Source: Azospirillum sp. TSH64 (GTDB lineage: Bacteria > Pseudomonadota > Alphaproteobacteria > Azospirillales > Azospirillaceae). From it: a DNA stretch of 64,000 nucleotides. The notes beneath the pieces were generated by a model that had not been told where the DNA came from, did not search any database, and was given only the letters and a program-made list of their open reading frames with translations. Positions within the stretch are counted from its first letter, which is position 1. Every line of letters starts with the position of its first letter. Location of the stretch: assembly GCF_003116035.1 (NCBI RefSeq), contig NZ_LGQW01000015.1, positions 7,040,235 to 7,104,234 of the forward strand. The letters run 5' to 3'. Both the position numbers and the translations under genes were made by a program. This document shows positions 26,668 through 35,673 of the stretch, piece by piece.

Positions 26668-27513
26668 TCACTCCGCCGCGTAGACCTGCTGGCGCTGGCG
26701 GCCGAGGCCCTGGATCTCCAGCTCGATCCGGTCGCCGGGCTTCAGATAGGTCGGCGGCTTCAGCCCCAGCCCGACGCCCGGCGGCGTGCCGGTGGAGATG
26801 ACGTCGCCGGGATGCAGGCTCATGAACTGCGACAGGTAGGAGACGATGTGGGCGACGCCATAGACCATCGTCCGGGTCGAGCCGTTCTGATAGCGGTGGC
26901 CGTTGACCTCCAGCCACATGTCGAGCGCCTGCGGGTCGGGAACCTCGTCCTTGGTCACCAGCCAGGGGCCGATGGGTCCGAAGGTGTCGCAGCTCTTGCC
27001 CTTGGACCACTGGCCCTGGCGTTCGATCTGGAATTCCCGTTCCGACAGGTCGTTGACGACGCAATAGCCGGCGACATGGTCCAGCGCCTCGGCCTCCGAC
27101 ACATATTTCGCCGTCTTGCCGATGACGACGCCCAGTTCGACCTCCCAGTCGGTCTTGGTCGAGCCGCGCGGGATTTCCACCGGGTCGTCCGGACCCTGGA
27201 TGGTGGAGGTCGCCTTCATGAAGATCACCGGCTCCGACGGGACCGTTGCCCCGGTTTCCGCCGCATGGTCGGAATAGTTGAGGCCGATGCAGACGAACTT
27301 GCCGGTGCAGGCCACGCAAGGACCCAGCCGGGTCGAGGCGTCGACCGGCGGCAGGCTGTCCACCGGCAAGGCCGCGATCTCCGCCAGCCCTTCCGGCAGC
27401 AGCCAGCGGCCGGCGATGTCGTCGACATGGGCGGACAGGTCGCGGATACGCCCTTGGGCATCCAGCAATCCCGGCTTCTCGGCCCCTCGCGGGCCATGGC
27501 GCAGAAGCTTCAT
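26668..27513 (-). CDS. FAH-family hydrolase, 2,4-diketo-3-deoxy-sugar-acid hydrolase type
   Basis: A 281-residue FAH-superfamily protein with the complete catalytic core: FVCIGLNYSDHAAETG, the metal-binding Glu in WEVELGVVIGK, and the Asp-containing AGYCVVNDLSEREFQ and GTPPGVGLGLKPPTYLKPGD. Such proteins in fucose and rhamnose pathways split the diketo acid into pyruvate plus lactate. The preceding gene is the matching dehydrogenase, so it is likely the last enzyme of the pathway. Confidence 0.87.
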   Translation of the reverse strand: MKLLRHGPRGAEKPGLLDAQGRIRDLSAHVDDIAGRWLLPEGLAEIAALPVDSLPPVDASTRLGPCVACTGKFVCIGLNYSDHAAETGATVPSEPVIFMKATSTIQGPDDPVEIPRGSTKTDWEVELGVVIGKTAKYVSEAEALDHVAGYCVVNDLSEREFQIERQGQWSKGKSCDTFGPIGPWLVTKDEVPDPQALDMWLEVNGHRYQNGSTRTMVYGVAHIVSYLSQFMSLHPGDVISTGTPPGVGLGLKPPTYLKPGDRIELEIQGLGRQRQQVYAAE

Positions 27514-27610
27514 CGAGCGTTTCCCCAGATCTAGGAGTTTCTTGTCGTTTGCGCGGCCCGGCCAAAGGGGCCGTTGCCGGTCGGAGCCTTGGCGGTCAGG
27601 TGCCCGGCGG

Positions 27611-28354
27611 TCAGGTATTCGTCCAGCCGCCGTCGATGGCGATCGCCTGTCCGGTCATGAAGGAGGACTCGTCCGACGCGAGGTAGACGGCGAGCTTCGC
27701 TACCTCCTCCGCCGTGCCCAGCCGGCCCATTGGCTGGCGCGCGATGAAGGCGGCGCGCGCGGTGTCGTAATCGCCGAGCGCCCGCATGCGGTCGTGCAGC
27801 GATGGGCTGTCCACCGTGCCGGGGCAGATGGCGTTGACGCGGATGCCGCGGGTGACGTAGTCGGCTGCGACCGACTTGGTCAGGCCGATCACCGCGGCCT
27901 TGGTGGTGCCGTAGATGAAGCGGTTCGGCGCCCCGATGATCGACGAGGCGACGGACGACATATTGACGATGGAGCCGCCGCCGGCCTCCAGCATTCCTGG
28001 CAGCAAGGCGCGGATCATCCGGTACATCGACCGGACATTCAGCGTAACGGCGAAGTCGAAGGCGTCTTCGTCGCACTCCAGCACCGTGCCGGCATGAACG
28101 AAGCCGGCGCAGTTGAACAGAACCGACGGAGCCGGCACCTCGGCGGCAAAGGCGCGGATCGCCGCCGGATCGCAGACGTCCAGGCGGCGGGTGACGATGC
28201 CGGGTATCCCCGACAGCTCCGCCAGCAGCCCGTCATTGATGTCCGTCGCCACCACGCTGGCGCCTTCCTCCGCGAAGGCGAGGGCGGCGGCACGGCCCAT
28301 TCCCTGTGCCGCAGCGGTGACGATGGCGGTCTTGCCCTGCAATCTGCCGGTCAT
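27611..28354 (-). CDS. SDR, 2-keto-3-deoxy-L-fuconate dehydrogenase type
   Basis: A 247-residue SDR with TAAAQGMG at the cofactor site, the NAD-type VVATDINDG, NCAG, the catalytic Ser in NMSSVAS and YGTTK (Tyr and Lys of the active site). The TAAAQGMG plus VVATDIND combination resembles the animal BDH2/DHRS6 branch and bacterial 2-keto-3-deoxy-L-fuconate dehydrogenases. GGGGAG precedes the ATG at 28354. It is the first gene of the long minus-strand operon and follows a palindrome at 28456-28470. Confidence 0.87.
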   Translation of the reverse strand: MTGRLQGKTAIVTAAAQGMGRAAALAFAEEGASVVATDINDGLLAELSGIPGIVTRRLDVCDPAAIRAFAAEVPAPSVLFNCAGFVHAGTVLECDEDAFDFAVTLNVRSMYRMIRALLPGMLEAGGGSIVNMSSVASSIIGAPNRFIYGTTKAAVIGLTKSVAADYVTRGIRVNAICPGTVDSPSLHDRMRALGDYDTARAAFIARQPMGRLGTAEEVAKLAVYLASDESSFMTGQAIAIDGGWTNT

Positions 28355-28455
28355 GGCGGTGTGTTCTCCCCAGGCGTTGTTCCCCAGGCGCGATGTCCGG
28401 TGCGGTTGCCGATCCGCCGGTTGCATCGCCGTTGCCACAATCCGCAGCGCGGATC

Positions 28456-28470
28456 GTATATTTTATATAC
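28456..28470. promoter_or_regulatory. A/T palindrome GTATATtttATATAC, candidate IclR operator
   Basis: A perfect 6-base inverted repeat around TTT, 86 bases upstream of the SDR start and just downstream of the IclR gene. A related sequence sharing TTTTATATA lies at 29350-29358 in front of the IclR gene. IclR-type regulators bind A/T-rich palindromes, so this may control the catabolic operon. Confidence 0.5.
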
Positions 28471-28500
28471 ACATCGCCATTGCGCCTGTAAATCGATCCG

Positions 28501-29316
28501 TCAGTCCAACGAAAAGATTTCCGATATACGCCGGCTGGCTTCGTCGAGCGCGGCCAGGATTTCCGCCGGTTCCTTGGGAACCTGCCGGGTGCGCAGATAG
28601 GGACAGGTCAGGGCGGCGGCGGCGCCGCCTTCCCGCCGGTCGATCACGGGACAGGAGAGATCCACAACCGCTTCGGTGATGCCGCTGGGGCGGGCGACAT
28701 GGCCGGCGGCGCGGACGGCATCCAGGTTGCGGTCCAGCGCATCCAGGTCGATCCACGGATCCTCCCGCCGCAACTCCTCATACAGGCCATGGCGGCGGCG
28801 GGCGCCGATGAAGGCCATCAGGCAGTGGCCGGACCCGGTCAGCACCAGGGGCTGGCGGTAGCCGATGCGGACGGTGAAGCCGATGTGGCTGGTGCTTTCC
28901 ACCCGCGCCACCACCGCGATCTGCGTGCCCGACATCACGGCGAGATGGCAGGAATAGCCGGTCTTCTCGGCGAAGGCGTTCATGAAGGGCAGGGCGATTT
29001 CGATCAGGGAGCGGTTGACCGGCCGGTTCATCCCCAGGCGGAACAGCCGGTCGGTGACGCGGAAACGGTCGTCGCCCTCCAGCCGCTCGATGTAGCCGCG
29101 CTGTGCCAGCACCGAAACCATGCGGAAGATCTCGCCCTTGGTCCGTCCCACCCCGTCGCCGATCTGCTGCAACGACTGGGGATCGCGGCACTCGGACAGG
29201 AATTCCAGGATGTCCAACCCCTTTTCCAGCGCCGGGGCGGAGTATCGCCGCTCGCGGTCCGGTGTGTCCGGCAGATCGGCGGACAGGTCGGTCGGGTCGG
29301 CGTCGGTTCCGGTCAT
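28501..29316 (-). CDS. IclR family transcriptional regulator
   Basis: A 271-residue regulator with an N-terminal winged helix (about residues 25-90, SAPALEKGLDILEFLSE then TKGEIFRMVSVLAQRGYIER) and the IclR ligand domain (SCHLAVMSGTQIAVVARVES, LTGSGHCLMAFIGA, SCPVIDRREGGAAAALTC). The likely effector is a sugar acid of the adjacent pathway. An IclR protein also accompanies the C. jejuni fucose genes. AGAGGG precedes the chosen ATG at 29316. Confidence 0.9.
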   Translation of the reverse strand: MTGTDADPTDLSADLPDTPDRERRYSAPALEKGLDILEFLSECRDPQSLQQIGDGVGRTKGEIFRMVSVLAQRGYIERLEGDDRFRVTDRLFRLGMNRPVNRSLIEIALPFMNAFAEKTGYSCHLAVMSGTQIAVVARVESTSHIGFTVRIGYRQPLVLTGSGHCLMAFIGARRRHGLYEELRREDPWIDLDALDRNLDAVRAAGHVARPSGITEAVVDLSCPVIDRREGGAAAALTCPYLRTRQVPKEPAEILAALDEASRRISEIFSLD

Positions 29317-29424
29317 GGTGGCGTGCCCTCTTTTGCCGGTGCGGCTTCGTTTTATATATGATTCTCCCACTTCACCGGAAAAACAATGGAGGAGTTGGTC
29401 GCCGGCGCCATACTCTAGAAGCAA

Positions 29425-29452
29425 CGGGAGCCTCGGGTCTCCGAGGCTCCCG
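29425..29452 (-). terminator. intrinsic terminator after the 29.5-36.8 kb operon
   Basis: A perfect 12-base-pair stem (29425-29436 and 29441-29452) with a 4-base loop. On the minus strand it is followed by a T-rich stretch (TTGCTTCT). It lies 27 bases past the stop of the TPR gene and marks the end of the channel/chemoreceptor operon. Confidence 0.75.
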
Positions 29453-29478
29453 ACTTGCCTGACCGGTGCTCCGTTCCC

Positions 29479-30663
29479 TTATTTGACGGTGGTGTTGGAC
29501 ACCTTGACCGCTGTCGGCTGTGCCGCCGAAGGCTTGGCCAGATCCTGGCGCAGATCGCTGGGCTTCAGCGGTTCGCCCTTGCGCCAGGAAATGTGGTAGT
29601 AAAGGCTCGCGACCTCCGGGTAGGTTTCAAAATTGTCGAGGTTCGCGCGGGCCTTCGTCTGGTTGCGCTGGGCGCACACCACGTCCCCCCGCTCCGTGCA
29701 CAGTTCGGCACGCAGCGACGGCACCAAGGCGCTGGTCGGATCCCAATATTCGGCATCGTCGAGCGCCGTGATCGCCTGATCGTAGCGGCCCGTTGCCATG
29801 AAGGCGCCGGCCCGCACCAGATCCCCGGCGGCGAGCAGCGTGTAGGCGCGCTGATAGCGGGCGGACTCCATCGCCGGCTTCAGATAGGTTTCCACCGACT
29901 TCTCATCGTCCTTCACCAGCATGACGAAGGCGCGGTTCACGCGGGGGAAGAGCAGGGCAGGGTCGGTCTGGTCGGCCTCCTCGAACAGGCGGGCGGCCTC
30001 GTCGGGCTTCTGTTTGTGAAGGGCGACGATGCCCGCCATGTTCAGAATGCTGGCCCGCTCCCTGTAGTAGGTCTTCGAGGCGTAGGTCTTCAGCTCGCGG
30101 GCGATCAGCTCGTCGACCTCGGTGTAGTCGTGCTGGCGGTCGGCGCTCTGGAGCGCGTAGACCACCGTCACATAGGGGGCGAGATGCTCCATCACCTCCT
30201 GTGCCGCGCGGCCCATCATGTCGGGCAGCGACTCGCCGTCCTTGCGCTTGACGATCACCGGGAAGGGCGGCTCGTCCGGGTCGCGCACCATGGCGACGAG
30301 CTGGAGCTTGCCCTCCTTCTCGTCCTTGGCGAAGCTGCCGTTCACCGTCGCCGTCTTCATGCCGAAGGTGTGCTGAACGGCGGCGGTCATATCCTCCAGC
30401 TTCAGCGTCTTGGCCAGGACCGCTCCCATGGTCTTGGCCTTGGTCGAGCGCACGCTCGGGCTGCCGAAATAGGACTTGGTGTCGCCGATCTCCTGCATCT
30501 TGGCGATGAACATGTCCTCCATCACGTCGCCCTTGGCGGTTCCCTTGGACAACTCGTCGGGCATGTACAGGCTGACGGAGACGCTGTCGGCATGCAGGAC
30601 GGCATCGGTCGAGATGATGCCGAAGGCGGCCATGAAGGCGACCGCGAGCGAAATGGGATCCAT
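29479..30663 (-). CDS. membrane-anchored TPR-like protein (paralogue of 54324-55412)
   Basis: A 394-residue protein with an N-terminal hydrophobic anchor (about residues 5-20). A conserved N-terminal domain follows (VSVSLYMPDELSKGTAKGDV...ALQSA, about residues 25-180), then TPR-like helical repeats (about 195-345; AGIVALHKQKPDEAARLFEEADQTDP, AGAFMATGRYDQAITALDDAEYWDP). I do not recognise a named family. A homologous protein with the same layout is encoded at 54324-55412. As last gene of the channel operon it may be a scaffold or assembly factor in the envelope; this is inference from context. Confidence 0.75.
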   Translation of the reverse strand: MDPISLAVAFMAAFGIISTDAVLHADSVSVSLYMPDELSKGTAKGDVMEDMFIAKMQEIGDTKSYFGSPSVRSTKAKTMGAVLAKTLKLEDMTAAVQHTFGMKTATVNGSFAKDEKEGKLQLVAMVRDPDEPPFPVIVKRKDGESLPDMMGRAAQEVMEHLAPYVTVVYALQSADRQHDYTEVDELIARELKTYASKTYYRERASILNMAGIVALHKQKPDEAARLFEEADQTDPALLFPRVNRAFVMLVKDDEKSVETYLKPAMESARYQRAYTLLAAGDLVRAGAFMATGRYDQAITALDDAEYWDPTSALVPSLRAELCTERGDVVCAQRNQTKARANLDNFETYPEVASLYYHISWRKGEPLKPSDLRQDLAKPSAAQPTAVKVSNTTVK

Positions 30664-30748
30664 GGTGTCACCTCTTCCTTGGCGTTTTCGTTGAAATTGT
30701 CCGGCGGTGCCGGGTGTCGGTGGTGTCGGTGGTGTCGGCCGGTGTTCG

Positions 30749-32263
30749 TCAGCCGGTGTTCGCGACCGGGCCGATGGCTGAGCCCTGCCGCCCGACAGGG
30801 GCGGGAAACAGGTGCCGCATCTGCCGCAGGGTGTCGGCGACCCGTTCCTCATCCTCGGTGGAGCGGTTGGCGGAACCGGCGACGAGGTTGCGGGCCACGC
30901 GCTCCATCGCGCCGGCACCGGCGCCGAACTCCATTCCGCCGGCACCGGCGCCGAACAGGGATTGCAGGGCGTCGGGGCCGAATTCGCACAGCAGGACCGC
31001 CGTGCGGCAGCGCACGGTGCTGCCATGGGCTTCGCCGCGCAGGATGGCGGGATCGAACAGGTCGCCGGGGCGCAGCGTCGCCGGCAGCGGATCGCGGACC
31101 GACCGGCGCCCGGCATCTGCCGACAACAGCCCCTCCAGCACGAGATAGAGCGAGGTCCCGGCCTCTCCCGCCTGGATCGCCACCTGACCGGCCGGCAGTT
31201 CCCGCATCGCCGCGTGGGAGGCCAGCAGGCGCAGCGGCGCATCCCCCACCCCGCGGAAGAGGGCGGTGGCGCGCAGCAGGGCAGTCAAGGCCGCCGTATC
31301 GGGGCCGGCGCCCCCCGCCTGCCGGAGCGTGCCGTCCGCAGCGGATGGGCCGTCCGCCAGGACGGTCGCGGTCTCCAGCCCGGCGAAGGCGAGATGGGTC
31401 AGCACCGTCTGCAGGATCGTCGGCGATGCGTTGCCCAGATGACGCCATTCCGCCTTGTAGAAGATGGCGTACTCGACGCCTTCCAGCCGGATCGCCTTGA
31501 CCTCGACCCAGGGGACCGGCGTGTCGGGGCCGGCAAGTCCGGTCATCGCCTCCAGCGCCGCCGCCTGGAGGATGCGGGTGGCGCGGGCGAGCGGGACGCG
31601 CGCGTCGAGAGTCAGGGTCACGAAGCGGAAGCTGTTGGCCTCCGGCTGGCTGAAGTTGGTGATGGTGAAGGCGCTGAACTTGCTGTTGGGGAAGATCACC
31701 AGATCGCCCATGAAATCGCGCACGCGGGTGGTGCGCCAGCTGATCTCCAGCACCTGGCCGCTGATCTTGCTGTCGCCCGACCGGTGGATCTGGATGTATT
31801 CGCCGATGCGGATCGCCCGGTCGATGTTGAGCGCGATGCCGGCGAACACGTCCTGCAGCAACTCGCGCAGGGCCATGCCGAGCACGAGGCCGGCGACGCC
31901 GGACGCCGCCCACAGCACCGTCAGATCCTGTTCGAACACGATGCCGGCGCAGGCGGACACGGCGATGCCGAAGATCACCAGACCGGAAATCTGGCTCAGC
32001 AGCTTCGGTACCGGCGACCCGGTGGCGGACGCGACGATGCCGTCGAAGATCACATACTGGACGATCCGCTGCACCAGCACGGCCAGCGACAGGAAGGCGG
32101 CAACGCCGAGCACGTATTTCAGCACGCGGCGCGTGCTGTCCATCGCGGCCAGCCCGAACCCCTGGAAGCTGTCGCCGCCGAGATAGAAGCCGAACAGCAC
32201 CACCAGCGTGATGACGAACGGCGCGGTCAGTTTGCCGGCCGCACGGCGCAACCCTTCCTTCAT
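30749..32263 (-). CDS. MscS-family channel with C-terminal cNMP-binding-like domain
   Basis: A 504-residue protein. Residues 11-112 hold three hydrophobic segments. Residues 114-148 are the MscS pore helix (LTVLWAASGVAGLVLGMALRE then LLQDVFAGIALNID), followed by the MscS beta domain (GEYIQIHRSG, VLEISWRTTRVRDF, VIFPNSKFSAFTITNFS). Residues about 345-455 form a CNB-like domain (PAGQVAIQAGEAGTSLYLVLEG, LRPGDLFDPAIL). The phosphate-binding cassette, normally FGE...R-T/A, is degenerate here, so nucleotide binding is doubtful. It probably forms a heptameric inner-membrane channel. It shares this architecture with the C-terminal half of the fusion protein at 44814-48194. Confidence 0.87.
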   Translation of the reverse strand: MKEGLRRAAGKLTAPFVITLVVLFGFYLGGDSFQGFGLAAMDSTRRVLKYVLGVAAFLSLAVLVQRIVQYVIFDGIVASATGSPVPKLLSQISGLVIFGIAVSACAGIVFEQDLTVLWAASGVAGLVLGMALRELLQDVFAGIALNIDRAIRIGEYIQIHRSGDSKISGQVLEISWRTTRVRDFMGDLVIFPNSKFSAFTITNFSQPEANSFRFVTLTLDARVPLARATRILQAAALEAMTGLAGPDTPVPWVEVKAIRLEGVEYAIFYKAEWRHLGNASPTILQTVLTHLAFAGLETATVLADGPSAADGTLRQAGGAGPDTAALTALLRATALFRGVGDAPLRLLASHAAMRELPAGQVAIQAGEAGTSLYLVLEGLLSADAGRRSVRDPLPATLRPGDLFDPAILRGEAHGSTVRCRTAVLLCEFGPDALQSLFGAGAGGMEFGAGAGAMERVARNLVAGSANRSTEDEERVADTLRQMRHLFPAPVGRQGSAIGPVANTG

Positions 32264-32299
32264 GGCGTTCCCGTTGCCTCCTCTCCGGTGCGGCTGTGG

Positions 32300-34249
32300 T
32301 CAGGCGGTGCGGATGCGGGCGGTTTCCGCCTTCAGGCGCTGCGCCATGTCGGTCAGCGCGGCCATGGTCGCGGAGATCTCCTCCGCAGCGCCGGCCGTTG
32401 CCTGCCCGGTCATGGAGAGCTGCTCGACCCGGTCCTTCAGCAGGCTGGCCATGGCGTTCTGCTCGTCGATGGCGGCGGCGATGGACTGGGCGGTGGAGCC
32501 GCTGTCGCGCGACGCCTCGACGATGCGTCCGATCGCGTCCGCCGCTTCGCCGGCGGCCCGCACACCGGTTTCCACCCCCGCCGACGCCTCGCGCACCAGC
32601 GTGCCGATGTCGCGGGTGGCGGCGGTGACGTCCTCGGCCAGCGACGAGATCTTGGCGGCGATCAGGCCGAAGCCGCGGCCGCTCTCGCCCGCCCGGACCG
32701 CTTCCAGCCCGGCGTTGAGCGCCAGCACATAGGTCTTGTCGGCGATCCCGGCGATCAGCGCGCTGATCCGTTCGATCCCCGCCGTCCGTTCGGCGATGCC
32801 GTCGACCGCCCGGCTGAGCGAGATCAGCGTCCGCTGCCCGTCCTCGGCAAGGTCGGCTGTGCCGCGCGCCAGGGTGCTGCCGCGTTCGGCGTTGCGGGCG
32901 ATCTCGCCGATGGCGCCGGCGGTCTGCTCGATGGCGCCCGACACGTCGGCCAGCGTCATCATCTGGCCGGCCGCCTGGCGCGACACGTCGATGGCCGCCG
33001 CCGCCGTCTCGGTCGCCGACGTGGCGACCTGCTCTGTCGAGCCGTTCACCGCGCGCAGCACGGCGGCGAGCTGCTCGACCGCGCTGTTCAGGTTGTTCTT
33101 GATGGCGGCGAAGTCGCCCTGGTGCGCGCCGTCGACGGTCCGGGTCACATCGCCCTGGGCCAGTGCCCCGGCGAAGCCCGAGATCTCGTCGAGCAGCAGG
33201 GCCAGCGCGTCGATGCTGCGGTTGACGTTGCCTTTCAGCGCCCGCAGGTCGCCGTCATAGGAACCGGTCATGCGGCCGCGGATGTCGCCGGAGGACAGCC
33301 GCGCCATCACCGACGCCACCTCGAACAGCGGGGTGGTCAGCACCTCCACCAGCTCATTGGCGCCGCGCACCAGAACGGCGAATTCACCGGCATGGCGTTC
33401 CGGCTCCACCCGCACCGACAAAGCACCGCCGCGGGCCGCCTCGATCAGGTCGCGCAGGTCGCCGGCCACCGCCTTCAGCGTCGCGGCGATGCCGGCGGTG
33501 GCGCGCAGCATATGGCCGATCTCGTCCCGGCGGCCGTCGTCGGTGACGGTGACGGTCAGATCGCCCCGCGCCATGCGGTCGATCACATCGCGGGCCTGGC
33601 CGAGCGGCACGGTGATCGAGCGGATGATCGCCACCCCGAGCGCCACCCCGACCAGCACCGCACCGATCAGCAGCCCGATGGTCCGGTGGACCGTGAGGTC
33701 GTACAGGGCGTCGTTCTGCTGGTAAACCGACTTGGCGACCGTCAGCTGCAACTCGATCAGGGCCGACATCGCGTCGGACACCGGCTCGATTGCCGGATAC
33801 AGCTCGTCGATGACGAAGCGGTCGAGCCGTTCGGAACGGCCGGCGGCGAGGATCCCGCGCAGCCGGTCGGCGGCGCGGTCGGCGTCGGCCATCAGCGGTT
33901 CGGCCTTCGCCACCAGCGCCTTTTCCTCGTCGACAAGATAGGTTGCCAGATAGGCGCGCCATTTCTCGCGAATGCCGGTGCGGGCGGCGTCGATGGCAGA
34001 AAGTGCTGTTTCTGTCGGCACATTTCCGTTGCGGGCCTTGTGCGCCATATCGACGATGTTGACCGCATAGAGGTCGGCGATCACCTTCAGATCGCGCAGC
34101 GGCACCACCCGGTCATTGTAAACCGTGTCGAGCGCGTCGTTTCCCATCTTCATGCCATGCAGGGCGATGAGGCCGATGATGGCGGTGAATCCATTGAGGA
34201 CGACCACCAGGACCGCCAGTTTCTTGCCGATTTTCAGGTTCTTGAACAT
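32300..34249 (-). CDS. methyl-accepting chemotaxis protein with divergent signalling tip
   Basis: A 649-residue chemoreceptor: TM1 at about residues 10-32, a periplasmic four-helix-bundle-type sensor (33-188), TM2 (190-209), a HAMP domain (210-262) and further HAMP-like segments, then the cytoplasmic signalling helices. The hairpin tip reads ADKTYVLALNAGLEAVRAGE then SGRGFGLIAAKISSLAEDV. The Glu and Arg of the trimer contact are kept, but the usual AFQTN/A-x-QTN and V-A-x-E-V-R-x-L parts are changed. This suggests a dedicated, non-standard coupling partner, plausibly the CheW-like protein encoded next to it. No CheA is in the window. Confidence 0.88.
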   Translation of the reverse strand: MFKNLKIGKKLAVLVVVLNGFTAIIGLIALHGMKMGNDALDTVYNDRVVPLRDLKVIADLYAVNIVDMAHKARNGNVPTETALSAIDAARTGIREKWRAYLATYLVDEEKALVAKAEPLMADADRAADRLRGILAAGRSERLDRFVIDELYPAIEPVSDAMSALIELQLTVAKSVYQQNDALYDLTVHRTIGLLIGAVLVGVALGVAIIRSITVPLGQARDVIDRMARGDLTVTVTDDGRRDEIGHMLRATAGIAATLKAVAGDLRDLIEAARGGALSVRVEPERHAGEFAVLVRGANELVEVLTTPLFEVASVMARLSSGDIRGRMTGSYDGDLRALKGNVNRSIDALALLLDEISGFAGALAQGDVTRTVDGAHQGDFAAIKNNLNSAVEQLAAVLRAVNGSTEQVATSATETAAAAIDVSRQAAGQMMTLADVSGAIEQTAGAIGEIARNAERGSTLARGTADLAEDGQRTLISLSRAVDGIAERTAGIERISALIAGIADKTYVLALNAGLEAVRAGESGRGFGLIAAKISSLAEDVTAATRDIGTLVREASAGVETGVRAAGEAADAIGRIVEASRDSGSTAQSIAAAIDEQNAMASLLKDRVEQLSMTGQATAGAAEEISATMAALTDMAQRLKAETARIRTA

Positions 34250-34277
34250 TGCGCCAGGGCACTCCTGCAGGGTCCGC

Positions 34278-35654
34278 TCACCAATTTGAAAGCCAGCCGG
34301 CGAATGACGCCCGCATGGCCGTCCGCACGACATCTCCGGGGTCCGCCCGCCACGGACGGCGGAAGGCGTCGGGCCGCACCAGACATTCGAGGACCGGCCT
34401 GTCGTTACCCAACTTTCCGGTCGCCGGACGGACCGCCCCGGCCAGCACGGCCATCGCATGCGGCAGCGGCGGCGGCGCATACCAGCCGAAGCCGCCATCC
34501 GTCGCTTCGATCCGTCCCGTCAGCAGGGCGATGGGGCGCTGGCCGTTGCGCTTCAGCACAACGCAGCCGGCCGGACCGGCCGTGCCGCCGAACGCCGCGT
34601 CGATGTCGAAGGCGGGGATCGATCCGACGCGGCGCGCCCGGTGGAGGTCGCCGGGGCTGGGCGTCCCCCTCACCTCCTGCACCATGGCGGCCGGTGCGGC
34701 CAGGATCACGGGACCCGCCGCCATGGCGACATGGGTATGGCCCGCCGAAGGCGCAGGCAGGGGCCGGACTGCCGTGCAGACCACGTCGCGCGCCGCCGGC
34801 CGGTCTATCGGCAGGAGCCCGCCCGCCCCCGGATGCACGACCTGGATCGGGCGGTTGCCCGCATCGTCCCGCCACCACAGGGAGATTTCGCCGTCGGCAT
34901 CGACGGCGACCAGATCCCGGCGTGGCAGGCTGTGCAGACCGAACAGTTCGGCGACCGTCAGGGCGATGGTCCCGTCGGCCGTGCGCAGGCGCAATGCCCA
35001 GCTGTCATCTTCCGGCGACCCGCCCCCGATCCAGGAGGCAAGGGAGCGGGCCGGCAGCAGGTCGCCGTCCAGCATCACCATCTGACGGGGCACGCTGCCA
35101 TGTGCGGTCAGAAAGCCATCCGGACGGCCGACGCTGTCGACCAGCGTCGCGGGGATGGCGACACGGTGTCCGCCACCGGCGACCAGCAGCACGTCCAGCT
35201 CTTCGGTCGCCCGGTCCATATGATCCGGTGCCGGTTGTGCCGGCTGCGGCCCGCAGGGGGCGAGCCCGTCGAGCAGAGCGTCCGGATCGATGGGCAGGGC
35301 CGGGCCGGGGGCCGGTTCCGCCATGTTCGCGTCGGCGGTCTTCACCTCCTCGACCCGCAGCGACAGCGGCCCTGCCGCGTGGTCCAGTTGCAGGCTCCAT
35401 CGCCCGGCACCCGGTTGCCCGCCGTTCCGGACCCCCAGATCGATCTGCGCTGCGGCCACCCCGTGGCCGAAGACCACGCCTTCATAGCCGGGCGGAGCGA
35501 ACGGCACCGGTGCGGCGGGGACCGCCAGATCGACGGCCGCCACCTGGCTTGCCGGCACTGCGACATGCCGCCCGGCGACGAGAACGGTCACCGTCGCCGT
35601 CCGGGCGACCGGCGGCAGCGCCGTCGGGCCGGCAATCGGGAGCGGGGCGGTCAT
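34278..35654 (-). CDS. divergent multi-CheW-like protein
   Basis: A 458-residue soluble protein that appears to contain three divergent CheW-like beta-barrel units: about residues 20-110 (VTVLVAGRHVAVPASQVAAVD), 150-260 (LDVLLVAGGGHRVAIPATLVDSVG, then DLVAVDADGEISLWWRDD) and 320-440 (VILAAPAAMVQEVRG, FDIDAAFGG, PIALLTGRIEATDGGF). The pattern of an aliphatic strand followed by an IPA/VPA-type turn and a V-x-x-V is the CheW signature; the match is weak in places. Its gene lies between the chemoreceptor and the pLGIC-like channel, so it may link the receptor to an unusual output. Assignment is by pattern and context. Confidence 0.6.
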   Translation of the reverse strand: MTAPLPIAGPTALPPVARTATVTVLVAGRHVAVPASQVAAVDLAVPAAPVPFAPPGYEGVVFGHGVAAAQIDLGVRNGGQPGAGRWSLQLDHAAGPLSLRVEEVKTADANMAEPAPGPALPIDPDALLDGLAPCGPQPAQPAPDHMDRATEELDVLLVAGGGHRVAIPATLVDSVGRPDGFLTAHGSVPRQMVMLDGDLLPARSLASWIGGGSPEDDSWALRLRTADGTIALTVAELFGLHSLPRRDLVAVDADGEISLWWRDDAGNRPIQVVHPGAGGLLPIDRPAARDVVCTAVRPLPAPSAGHTHVAMAAGPVILAAPAAMVQEVRGTPSPGDLHRARRVGSIPAFDIDAAFGGTAGPAGCVVLKRNGQRPIALLTGRIEATDGGFGWYAPPPLPHAMAVLAGAVRPATGKLGNDRPVLECLVRPDAFRRPWRADPGDVVRTAMRASFAGWLSNW

Positions 35655-35673
35655 GATCGTCTCCACCGTTCCG

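Noticed and set aside
30710..30750. GGTGTCGGT-type short repeats suggestive of a small array
   Set aside because: They are only three or so imperfect 9-base units in a leader region, without spacers or nearby cas genes. This is a microrepeat, not a CRISPR array.
30812..35656. A very long open frame (over 1600 codons) on the plus strand
   Set aside because: It lies antisense to five genes with clear domains. Its translation is low-complexity Arg/Gly/Gln/Ala sequence without motifs, as expected for a shadow frame in GC-rich DNA.
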